Assembly: GCA_964601805.1 (NCBI GenBank)
Contig: CAZROW010000079.1
Coordinates: forward strand, 1 to 11,175
Reading direction: 5' to 3'
Origin: Eutrophocola sp964601805
GTDB taxonomy: Bacteria > Pseudomonadota > Gammaproteobacteria > Pseudomonadales > Pseudohongiellaceae
Length of the DNA: 11,175 nucleotides
A model generated the notes under the pieces. That model saw only the letters and a list, made by a program, of their open reading frames with translations, did no database searches and had not been told where the DNA came from. Of the stretch, positions 5,473 through 11,175 are shown one piece after another (positions within the stretch are counted from its first letter, which is position 1; each line of letters opens with the position of its first letter). A program made the translations under genes and the position numbers.

Positions 5473-7143
5473 CTATGCTGCTTCCTGGCGGCGGGCATGC
5501 AGAGCCTGGCTCACGGCATTGAGCAGGGCATTGACCGAGGAAGTGACGATGTCCTCGTCGATGGCGATACCGGTGAATCGGCGGCCTTCGTATTTCAACT
5601 GCAGGTAGGTGACGGCATCGGCATTGGCGCTCTGGCTCAAGGCATGCTCGCCATACTCGAGAATTTGCAGGTCCATGCCGAAGGTGCTTTTCAGGGCATC
5701 AACAAAGGCTTCGAGCATGCCGGATCCTGAGCCGGCCACTTCAAACACCTCGCCATCAAGCTCGATGACCCCGGTGATCTTTTCGTTTTGCGTTTTCTCG
5801 ATGGAGAAACTTTTCAGCAATAACGGTGACGGCAGGTTCAGGTAATGGGCTTCAAACAGGTCCCAGATCTGGTCGGGGGAAATTTCCTGGCCGGTATCTT
5901 CCGCGGCTTTTTGCACCACCCGGCTGAATTCAATCTGTAGCCAGCGAGGCAACTGGAAGCCGTGCTTGGAATCCATGACATAGGCAACACCACCCTTGCC
6001 GGACTGGCTGTTGACGCGAATCACGTCCTGGTAGGTACGGCCGACATCACGGGGGTCGATAGGCAGGTAAGCGATTTCCCAGTTGTCGCCTTCGTTATAC
6101 ATATCCAGGCATTTCTTGATGGCATCCTGGTGACTGCCGGAAAAGGCTGTAAAAACCAGGCTGCCGGCATAGGGCTGGCGCGGATGCACTTCGATCTGGG
6201 TACATTCCCTGACCACCGAGCAGATACGGTCCATGTCGCTGAAATCCAGTTTCGGGTCCACGCCCTGGCTGTACATGTTCATGCCCATGATGACGATATC
6301 CAGGTTGCCGGTACGCTCACCGTTGCCCAGCAAGGTGCCTTCGACCCGGTCGGCACCGGCCATCATGCCCAGCTCGGAAGCAGCCACACCGCAGCCACGG
6401 TCGTTATGGGTATGCAGGCTGAGTATGATGCTCTCGCGATTATTGACGTGGCGGCAGAACCATTCGATCTGGTCGGCATAGACATTCGGGGTGGCCATTT
6501 CCACGGTCGCCGGCAGGTTGATGATGGTCTTGTTCTCCGGAGTAGGTTGCCAGACACTGGTGACCGCATCACACACTTCCACGGCATAATCCATTTCGGT
6601 CCCGGTAAAGCTTTCGGGTGAATACTGGAAACGCCACTGGGTTTCCGGGGCCTGTTGGGCACAGCGCAGAACTTCTTTGGCGCCATTGATGGCAATGTTC
6701 TTGATGCCTTCCCGATCCAGCTTGAAGACCTTCTCACGCTGCACGGTGGAGGTGGAGTTGTACAAATGCACGATGGCGCGTTTGACACCCTTGAGTGATT
6801 CGTAGGTCCGTTCAATCAATTCCTTGCGGGCCTGGGTCAGTACCTGGATGGTGACATCCTCGGGTATCTGGTCCTCTTCGATGAGCCAGCGCACAAAATC
6901 GAAATCCGGCTGCGAGGCAGCCGGGAATCCGACCTCGATTTCCTTGAAGCCTACATCCACCAGCAAGGCAAACATCTGCTTCTTCTGGGCAACGGACATG
7001 GGCTCGATCAGAGCCTGGTTACCGTCACGCAGATCCACGCTACACCAGGTCGGTGCCTGCGTAATAACCTTGTCCGGCCAGGTACGGTCGGGCAAAGCGA
7101 TTGGAGTAAAAGCCTTGTATTTGGCGGGGTTGTATCTGTTCAC
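5473..7143 (-). CDS. leuA: 2-isopropylmalate synthase (long form, LeuA type 2)
   Basis: LeuA joins acetyl-CoA to 2-oxoisovalerate, the first committed step of leucine synthesis, in the cytosol. The catalytic DRE-TIM barrel carries CSVDLRDGNQ (34-43), a variant of the usual DREGxQ start, the metal-binding HTHNDRG (from residue 244), and GNGERTGN. The C-terminal domain, about the last 120 residues (EVAGSGSGMLEAFVDAL and after), is the regulatory dimer domain that binds leucine for feedback. The frame is open to an ATG at 7260, but the first 39 residues are atypical. The GTG at 7143 has GAGGA upstream and gives 556 residues, the size I recall for Pseudomonas-type LeuA. It is transcribed away from the Lrp-type regulator. 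No leuBCD genes are adjacent. Confidence 0.95.
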   Translation of the reverse strand: MNRYNPAKYKAFTPIALPDRTWPDKVITQAPTWCSVDLRDGNQALIEPMSVAQKKQMFALLVDVGFKEIEVGFPAASQPDFDFVRWLIEEDQIPEDVTIQVLTQARKELIERTYESLKGVKRAIVHLYNSTSTVQREKVFKLDREGIKNIAINGAKEVLRCAQQAPETQWRFQYSPESFTGTEMDYAVEVCDAVTSVWQPTPENKTIINLPATVEMATPNVYADQIEWFCRHVNNRESIILSLHTHNDRGCGVAASELGMMAGADRVEGTLLGNGERTGNLDIVIMGMNMYSQGVDPKLDFSDMDRICSVVRECTQIEVHPRQPYAGSLVFTAFSGSHQDAIKKCLDMYNEGDNWEIAYLPIDPRDVGRTYQDVIRVNSQSGKGGVAYVMDSKHGFQLPRWLQIEFSRVVQKAAEDTGQEISPDQIWDLFEAHYLNLPSPLLLKSFSIEKTQNEKITGVIELDGEVFEVAGSGSGMLEAFVDALKSTFGMDLQILEYGEHALSQSANADAVTYLQLKYEGRRFTGIAIDEDIVTSSVNALLNAVSQALHARRQEAA

Positions 7144-7266
7144 GTTGGTCCTCGATAAATCGTGTTGGTACTCAGATTGAGGGCGTAGTGTACAGGAATT
7201 CGGGGAGTGAAAAATTGCTAATATAGTAAAATATTCGCCAATATAAGCATAATAAATCAATATTAA

Positions 7267-7295
7267 TTACAAAATTGGAATTTAATGCTTAAAAT
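7267..7295 (+). promoter_or_regulatory. Candidate promoter for the Lrp-type gene
   Basis: TTACAA (7267-7272, three of six matches) lies 17 bp before TAAAAT (7290-7295, five of six matches) in the AT-rich segment. If used, the transcript would carry a leader of about 270 nt including all three REP-like hairpins. Confidence 0.3.
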
Positions 7296-7312
7296 TGGGT
7301 TTATGGTGGTAC

Positions 7313-7344
7313 GATACAGGGAGGCAGGGATACAGGGGGGGAGG
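7313..7344 (+). repeat. 16-bp imperfect direct repeat
   Basis: Two adjacent 16-bp units, 7313-7328 and 7329-7344, both start GATACAGGG and end in AGG, with 14 of 16 positions the same. The second runs into the degenerate REP-like element. It looks like a small local duplication. Confidence 0.6.
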
Positions 7345-7375
7345 TCGGATAAGGCAAGTAGTGCCGTCATTCGGC
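7340..7375 (+). repeat. Degenerate REP-like palindrome, copy 3
   Basis: GGAG replaces the usual GTAG. The outer stem GTCGGAT (7344-7350) pairs with ATTCGGC (7369-7375) using two G-T pairs, and the inner stem GGCA pairs with TGCC. It is related to the copy at 7496-7532, which shares GTCGGATAA, and is probably a decayed element. Confidence 0.55.
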
Positions 7376-7410
7376 GGCGTCTGCAGGATTTTCGATAAAA
7401 GGATAAAGGT

Positions 7411-7446
7411 GTAGGTCGGCATAGGCTCGCAGAGCCGTTTGCCGAC
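7411..7446 (+). repeat. REP-like palindrome, copy 4 (GTAG type)
   Basis: This 36-nt element has GTAG, outer stem GTCGGC/GCCGAC, ATA bulge, inner stem GGCTC/GAGCC with GCA loop, and GTTT bulge. It shows the same layout and length as the elements at 111-146 and 183-218, more than 7 kb away. Confidence 0.82.
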
Positions 7447-7462
7447 GAAGAACCGAAGGGTC

Positions 7463-7486
7463 GAAAAAGGGAAAAAGGGAAAAAGG
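7463..7486 (+). repeat. Purine-rich 8-bp tandem repeat
   Basis: Three exact copies of GAAAAAGG stand head to tail, and the all-purine strand continues to about 7496, where the next REP-like element begins. Such repeats can change copy number by slippage, and here that would alter the leader or promoter region of the Lrp-type gene. Confidence 0.85.
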
Positions 7487-7495
7487 GAAGAAGAG

Positions 7496-7532
7496 GTAGG
7501 TCGGATAAGCCGCGCAGCGGGCGCCATCCGAC
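7496..7532 (+). repeat. REP-like palindrome, copy 5 (GTAG, ATAAG variant)
   Basis: This 37-nt element has GTAG, outer stem GTCGGAT/ATCCGAC and an inner stem CCGC/GCGG with GCA loop. It differs from the 36-nt class in the bulges and resembles enterobacterial REP sequences. It ends 26 nt before the ribosome site of the Lrp-type gene. Confidence 0.78.
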
Positions 7533-7569
7533 GGTTTTGTCATGAACAAGAGTTTTCTGGAGGTGTTTA

Positions 7570-8034
7570 ATGGAACTGGACCGTACTGACAGGCGAATAT
7601 TGAAAGTGTTGCAAACCGATGGCCGGATCAGTAACCAGGAGCTTGCTGAAAAGGTGGGCTTGTCGCCTTCACCGTGCCTGCGTCGGGTCAAGCACCTGGA
7701 GGAAGCCGGGGTGATAGAAAAATATGTTGCCCTGGTCAATGGTTCAAAGCTCGGCCTGAAAATGCTGGCGCTGATCCAGGTGCGCATGGATCGCCATACA
7801 CCTGAACGCTTTGAACAATTCGAGGAGGCGCTGAAGGCCTACCCCCAGGTGCTGGAGCTGATCCTGATTACCGGGCAGTCTGCCGACTACCAGGCCAAGG
7901 TGCTGGTGGAAGACATGGAAGAGTACCAGGACTTCCTGCTCAACAAGATTACTCCGCTGCCGGGGGTATCGGACGTGCATTCAAGCTTCGTCCTGCGCCA
8001 GGTGATTTCCAAGACAGCCCTGCCAATAGACTGA
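7570..8034 (+). CDS. Lrp/AsnC family transcriptional regulator
   Basis: This 154-residue protein has the two expected parts. An N-terminal winged helix-turn-helix (about residues 4-50) contains LDRTDRRILKVLQTDGRIS and the signature LSPSPCLRRVKHLEEAGVI, and a C-terminal RAM ligand-binding domain (about 65-145) contains LALIQVRMDRHTPERFEQFE and the closing PGVSDVHSSFVLRQV. Family members form dimers to octamers and respond to amino acids, often leucine or branched-chain types. GGAGG lies six bases before the ATG, a strong ribosome site. It diverges from leuA, so control of leuA, of itself, or both is plausible. It is similar to but not clearly the same as global Lrp; the effector is unknown. 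Confidence 0.92.
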   Translation: MELDRTDRRILKVLQTDGRISNQELAEKVGLSPSPCLRRVKHLEEAGVIEKYVALVNGSKLGLKMLALIQVRMDRHTPERFEQFEEALKAYPQVLELILITGQSADYQAKVLVEDMEEYQDFLLNKITPLPGVSDVHSSFVLRQVISKTALPID

Positions 8035-8222
8035 TTCTGGGCGAATTGTGATTTGCGTGTCAGAGTCCATGTCCGGCTATTGGTTTGGCCGGTAAACCGT
8101 AGTAGTCTGAAAAACCAGTTTGCCGTATCGTTCACGGCTCCCCGCAACAACTCATGATTTTTAGCAGGACGTCAAAGACGTTTAGCGGTCAGTTACAAGC
8201 CAATTAATCAGGTAGCAACACA

Positions 8223-8642
8223 GTGTCAGAAAAAGAAGTGCCAGGAAATACACCGCCGCGCAATTTTTGCGCCTCCCCCTGGATTGAAGGGGTATTGAGA
8301 ACAGATAACGCGGATACCAAGATATGTTGTAAAAACCCGACTTCTCTGGGTAGCTGGGCAGGTGGCAATATCGGCAAGTCCTTGATGTCTTCAGTGGCAA
8401 ACCGGATCCGTGAAGAAGTCGCCGCAGGTCGTTACCCGGATAACTACTGCGAGACATGCCACAAGAACAACACCAGCCTGAAACTGTTCCAGCTGCTGAA
8501 CAAGCCGCTGAGTGAATACCTGCGCCTGTTTGCAGCCAAAGGCTGGCAGGAAACCGATACGATTGAAGCGCTGCGGCCCATCTTCCAGAAAACCACCATG
8601 GATGGTGAGGCACAGGCAGCCCTGGCTGACCTGCGTGAATAG
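8223..8642 (+). CDS. N-terminal SPASM/twitch-like cysteine region of an interrupted radical SAM protein
   Basis: This 139-residue open frame starts at GTG, with CAGG ten bases upstream as a weak ribosome site. It shows NFCASPWIEG (Cys16), then C35-C36, a glycine/asparagine turn GGNIGKSL, an IREEVAAGRYPD segment and C76-x-x-C79. This C..PW...CC...iR...C..C pattern is the auxiliary iron-sulfur cluster layout of SPASM/twitch domains, here placed before the radical SAM core. It ends at TAG 8640-8642. The downstream core lies in the same frame with no other stop between, so this is most likely the front part of one 460-residue protein. The 188 bp before it, after the Lrp-type gene, holds no clear gene or terminator. 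Confidence 0.75.
   Translation: MSEKEVPGNTPPRNFCASPWIEGVLRTDNADTKICCKNPTSLGSWAGGNIGKSLMSSVANRIREEVAAGRYPDNYCETCHKNNTSLKLFQLLNKPLSEYLRLFAAKGWQETDTIEALRPIFQKTTMDGEAQAALADLRE
8640..8642 (+). other. In-frame amber codon within the radical SAM gene
   Basis: TAG separates two parts of one open frame. The residues on either side (ALADLRE before, CARHLVQAKENGW after) read as one uninterrupted helix-like segment. A single C-to-T change from CAG (glutamine) would create it. It could be a real nonsense mutation, a base-call or assembly error, or a recoded stop. Confidence 0.8.
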
Positions 8643-8657
8643 TGTGCCAGGCACCTG

Positions 8658-9605
8658 GTGCAGGCGAAAGAAAATGGCTGGGATGAGCATGCCCTGGCCT
8701 GTGAAAAGCTGGGTGTCATTGCAGATATTACCGAGGACTTTCTCAACGGCGAGTCCCGTCCACGCCATGTGGCCCCTTTCCGACAGATCACCCTGATCGC
8801 GGTGTGCAATGCCCGGTGCGTCCACTGCAAGGGACTGTACACCGGTGAAATTGATGAAGGCATCAAGCAGTCTGATGGCAGTAATTTCCGCTGGATGGAC
8901 CTGGAGGAATTTGAAGATACCATGACTCATAGCGAAAGCGTGATCGATTATTTCACCAATGGCAGTGAAACCCTGTTTCACAAGGAATGGCAGGCAGTGT
9001 CCGACCGGCTGCGCCAGGAAGGTGTACGCCTGCGTATTTCAACCAACGGCATGCTGCTGACTCCCGACCATATCGACACCATGATCGACAATGACTATGT
9101 CGGCAAACTCAACATCAGCCTGGATGGGGCAACCCCGGAAACCATTGAAAGTATCCGCGTGCGGGTGAAATACGACCGGGTGATGCGCAATATCGAATAC
9201 CTGCTGGAGAAACTGCACCGGGAACAGAAACACCTGCCCATTTCCTTTTCCTTTGTCATCATGAAGGAGAACTGCGCCGAGATTCCCCTGTACCTGGACC
9301 TGATTCACAAGCTCTGGGAAGGCAAGGATGTACACAAGCCGGTCATCATGTTTCAGCCACTGAGTCAGATTGGCCCGGATACCTACGGCGAATTTATCAG
9401 CAAGCACCATCACAGCCTGTACCCCGAAGACAAGCTGAAGGCGGCGTTTGAAGAAGCAGCGGACAAGGCCACCGAGTACGGTATCACCACCTTTGTGTTC
9501 AACAATCGCCGTATCCAGGATTTTGTAGCCGATGGCGCCCATGCGCCCAAGCTGAATTTCCAGATAGCCGTGGTCAACCTGTTCGAGGAAGAGGAAGAAG
9601 CCTGA
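8658..9605 (+). CDS. Radical SAM enzyme core (downstream part of interrupted gene)
   Basis: From GTG 8658 this part has 315 residues. C50-N-A-R-C54-V-H-C57 is the CxxxCxxC motif that holds the SAM-cleaving [4Fe-4S] cluster. RLRISTNGMLLT and LNISLDGATPETIESIR are the later strands of the partial TIM barrel typical of SPASM-type enzymes such as peptide and protein maturases, and a SFVIMKENCAEIPLYLDL strand follows. No C-terminal SPASM domain is present; the matching cysteines lie upstream of the TAG. The architecture resembles the twitch-domain radical SAM group with an N-terminal cluster region, whose substrates are largely unknown. The GTG has only a weak AGG before it, so independent translation is uncertain. 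Confidence 0.82.
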   Translation: MQAKENGWDEHALACEKLGVIADITEDFLNGESRPRHVAPFRQITLIAVCNARCVHCKGLYTGEIDEGIKQSDGSNFRWMDLEEFEDTMTHSESVIDYFTNGSETLFHKEWQAVSDRLRQEGVRLRISTNGMLLTPDHIDTMIDNDYVGKLNISLDGATPETIESIRVRVKYDRVMRNIEYLLEKLHREQKHLPISFSFVIMKENCAEIPLYLDLIHKLWEGKDVHKPVIMFQPLSQIGPDTYGEFISKHHHSLYPEDKLKAAFEEAADKATEYGITTFVFNNRRIQDFVADGAHAPKLNFQIAVVNLFEEEEEA

Positions 9606-9648
9606 ACTACCGGTGCCTGGGTTCTGTGAAGTCCCCTGGCCATTCGGG

Positions 9649-9654
9649 TAAAAT
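9649..9654 (+). promoter_or_regulatory. Candidate -10 element before the HIT-family gene
   Basis: TAAAAT matches the -10 consensus at five of six positions and lies about 35 nt before the GTG at 9689. No good -35 is seen at the right distance. Its surroundings resemble the rpoH candidate (TAGAATCC there, TAAAATCC here). Confidence 0.3.
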
Positions 9655-9688
9655 CCCCAGTCCAACCCATCAATGACAGGTGAGTCAC

Positions 9689-9900
9689 GTGGCCAGTATT
9701 TTTACCCAAATTATCAATAAGCAGATTCCGGGACATTTTGTCTGGGAGGATGACCTGTGTATCGCCATTATGACCATCATGCCGATCCGGGAAGGCCACT
9801 GCATGGTGATTCCCAAGCAGGAAGTGGATCACTGGGATGATGTCCCCGAAGACACGGCCAGGCACCTGATGAGTGTCTGCCAGAAAGTGGCAAAAGCCGT
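9689..9900 (+). CDS. HIT-family protein, truncated by the assembly gap
   Basis: About 70 residues are visible. ASIFTQIINKQIPGHFVWED is the usual start of histidine-triad (HIT) proteins, nucleotide-binding hydrolases or transferases, and REGHCMVIPKQEVDHWDDVPED is the next conserved block, where the common PxGHxLVIPK appears. The HxHxHxx active-site triad would lie in the missing part, so activity cannot be judged. The GTG at 9689 is preceded by AGGTGA five bases upstream, better than the GTG at 9680 that lies within that ribosome site. By comparison with HinT-type proteins about 40-50 residues should follow, more than 100 bases can hold together with a stop and the next start. Confidence 0.8.
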
Positions 9901-10000
9901 NNNNNNNNNNNNNNNNNNNNNNNNNNNNNNNNNNNNNNNNNNNNNNNNNNNNNNNNNNNNNNNNNNNNNNNNNNNNNNNNNNNNNNNNNNNNNNNNNNNN
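9901..10000. other. Assembly gap (100 N)
   Basis: The run is exactly 100 unknown bases, the conventional placeholder. It hides the end of the HIT gene and anything between it and cmoB. The true length is unknown. Confidence 0.97.
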
Positions 10001-10984
10001 GTGAAAGACTCCCGGCCATTTTCAATAGACTATGCTGACCTTGTGCCTTTCCTGGATAACAGGAAGTTCTCCCGCATTATCGAGAAACTGCCGAAGGATT
10101 TCCTGAGGGCATTCAATCATGGTGATTTTGCCGGTTGGGTTGAGGCCCTGCAGTCCTTGCCCCATATCGAGCCAGAGTCTTTTGAACTGGGTAGCAAGGT
10201 GCGCATTGGCGAGCCGGGGCAATGTAGTGAGGCAGAGCGTGAGAGCCTGGCACAAACACTGATGCGGCTGCAGCCCTGGCGCAAAGGCCCCTTTGAGTTA
10301 TTTGGCCTCAACATGGATACCGAGTGGCGCTCGGACTGGAAGTGGGATCGTCTGAAGGACCATATCGCGCCACTGGAAAACCGCAGTGTCCTGGATGTGG
10401 GCTGCGGCAACGGCTATCACTGCTGGCGTATGGCCGGTGCAGGCGCCCGTTTTGTCCTGGGTGTGGATTCGCACTTGTTATTCACCATGCAGTACTGGGC
10501 AATCCGTCATTTCCTGAAAACACCGCCGGTATTTGTCGCGCCCCTGGCCCTGGAGGACCTGCCGCCGGATCTCAATGCCTTTGATACGGTTTTTTCCATG
10601 GGGGTCCTGTACCACCGGCGTTCACCCTTTGATCATCTCTATGGCCTGAAGGACTGTCTGCGGCGGGGCGGCCAACTGGTACTGGAGACACTGGTGATCG
10701 AGGGGGCCGAGGGCATGACGCTTGTGCCCCAGGGACGCTATGCACGCATGCCCAATGTCTGGTTTTTACCGTCCTGCGATACGCTGCATGAATGGCTGAA
10801 AAAAGCAGGTTACCGGAATATTCACCTGCTCAATGTCTCGAAAACCACCATCGAAGAGCAGCGCACAACACCCTGGATGACCTTTGAATCACTGCCCCAG
10901 GCGCTTGATCACGATAACCCGGCCATCACAATAGAGGGCTACCCGGCACCTGAGCGGGCAATTTTTATCGCTGAAAAGCCCTGA
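10001..10984 (+). CDS. cmoB: tRNA U34 carboxymethyltransferase CmoB
   Basis: CmoB transfers a carboxymethyl group from carboxy-SAM to 5-hydroxyuridine at the wobble position of tRNA, giving cmo5U. The visible 327 residues cover essentially the whole family length (E. coli 323). Counting from 10001, WRKGPFELFG includes Lys95, TEWRSDWKWDR includes Trp109 and Lys114, VLDVGCGNGYH includes Gly134, FSMGVLYHRRSP includes Met200 and Tyr204, and Arg319 lies near the end. All match E. coli residues I know as carboxy-SAM contacts. GTG 10001 is a possible start, but the true start may lie in the gap. CmoA, which makes carboxy-SAM and often sits beside cmoB, is not visible. Reading through the N run would make a false fusion with the HIT protein. 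Confidence 0.93.
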   Translation: MKDSRPFSIDYADLVPFLDNRKFSRIIEKLPKDFLRAFNHGDFAGWVEALQSLPHIEPESFELGSKVRIGEPGQCSEAERESLAQTLMRLQPWRKGPFELFGLNMDTEWRSDWKWDRLKDHIAPLENRSVLDVGCGNGYHCWRMAGAGARFVLGVDSHLLFTMQYWAIRHFLKTPPVFVAPLALEDLPPDLNAFDTVFSMGVLYHRRSPFDHLYGLKDCLRRGGQLVLETLVIEGAEGMTLVPQGRYARMPNVWFLPSCDTLHEWLKKAGYRNIHLLNVSKTTIEEQRTTPWMTFESLPQALDHDNPAITIEGYPAPERAIFIAEKP

Positions 10985-11175
10985 ATCGTCAATTAGCCCT
11001 GTTACATCGCGTTATTTTCCTCTACAATTTTGCACTTTTATTACACAATTGGTTCACATTGTTTTCCTTCACGCATGGACTGCAATAGACGGTTGAAAAA
11101 TGAGCCGTGACTGTACTGAAAGCTGAAACACCAAAATTGCAGCCAGAGAAAAAATAAAACCAGCCAAAATTCCAG
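10985..11175. other. Downstream region after cmoB
   Basis: No gene longer than about 16 codons, no clear terminator and no clear promoter are seen in these 191 bases. The region is AT-rich compared with the genes and may be the upstream region of a gene beyond the window. Confidence 0.6.

Larger units (their letters stand above)
7144..7569. other. Intergenic region between divergent leuA and the Lrp-type gene
   Basis: These 426 bases hold no convincing gene. The leuA-proximal part (about 7196-7300) is strongly AT-rich and is the likely site of both promoters and of Lrp-family binding, which favours such DNA. The right part carries a direct repeat (7313-7344), three REP-like hairpins (7340-7375, 7411-7446, 7496-7532) and a purine-rich tandem repeat. 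Open frames here on the minus strand run through the repeats and are not credible. Confidence 0.75.

Noticed and set aside
5962..6621. 219-codon plus-strand frame opposite leuA
   Set aside because: It is the mirror of a certain leuA coding region and has no domain resemblance.
7263..7787. 174-codon minus-strand open frame and shorter frames across 7282-7549
   Set aside because: They are translations of the repeat cluster and the antisense of the Lrp-type gene; serine/phenylalanine/proline-rich low-complexity sequence.
8048..8207. Tiny frames of 15 and 17 codons before the radical SAM gene, considered as a precursor peptide
   Set aside because: No ribosome site, no leader-peptide features, and lengths expected by chance.
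8391..8981. 196-codon minus-strand frame across the amber site
   Set aside because: It is antisense to the radical SAM gene, whose motifs on the plus strand are clear.
11106..11156. 16-codon GTG frame at the right end
   Set aside because: Too short, no ribosome site and no similarity that I recognise.

Overview
The window reads as chromosomal housekeeping DNA of a gammaproteobacterium. It carries an RpoH heat-shock sigma factor with the RpoH box, the tRNA-modifying enzymes TrmB and CmoB (CmoB is characteristic of gammaproteobacteria), a long-form 2-isopropylmalate synthase, an Lrp-type regulator, and REP-type palindromes that begin with GTAG. The run of exactly 100 N at 9901-10000 shows this is a draft or metagenome-type assembly. 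No phage, plasmid, IS transposase or CRISPR array is visible.

Layout. (1) 1-1879: a symmetrical terminator, a head-to-head pair of REP-like hairpins, then a minus-strand pair encoding an SMP-30-like beta-propeller lipoprotein followed by a nitroreductase. (2) 1880-3218: an upstream region and rpoH, closed by a strong terminator. (3) 3266-4332: a DUF423 membrane protein overlapping trmB by ATGA. (4) 4348-5281: a minus-strand overlapping pair, DUF3820 followed by a YgjP-like zinc metallopeptidase. It converges on trmB through one hairpin that contains both stop codons. (5) 5473-8034: leuA on the minus strand, divergent from an Lrp/AsnC regulator. The 426 bp between them hold three REP-like hairpins, a purine-rich tandem repeat and an AT-rich segment. 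(6) 8223-9605: a radical SAM protein with an N-terminal SPASM/twitch-like cysteine region, interrupted by an in-frame TAG. (7) 9689-10984: the front of a HIT-family protein, the assembly gap, and an almost complete cmoB.

Three points matter most to a reader. The radical SAM gene is either split by an amber mutation, a base-call error, a true two-gene arrangement, or a stop that is read through. The apparent HIT-CmoB fusion is an artefact of reading through the N gap. The REP-like elements share a fixed layout with compensatory stem changes, which points to a mobilised hairpin family whose transposase would lie elsewhere in the genome. Most other content is recognisable core metabolism and RNA modification, and I do not see a convincing new multi-gene system.
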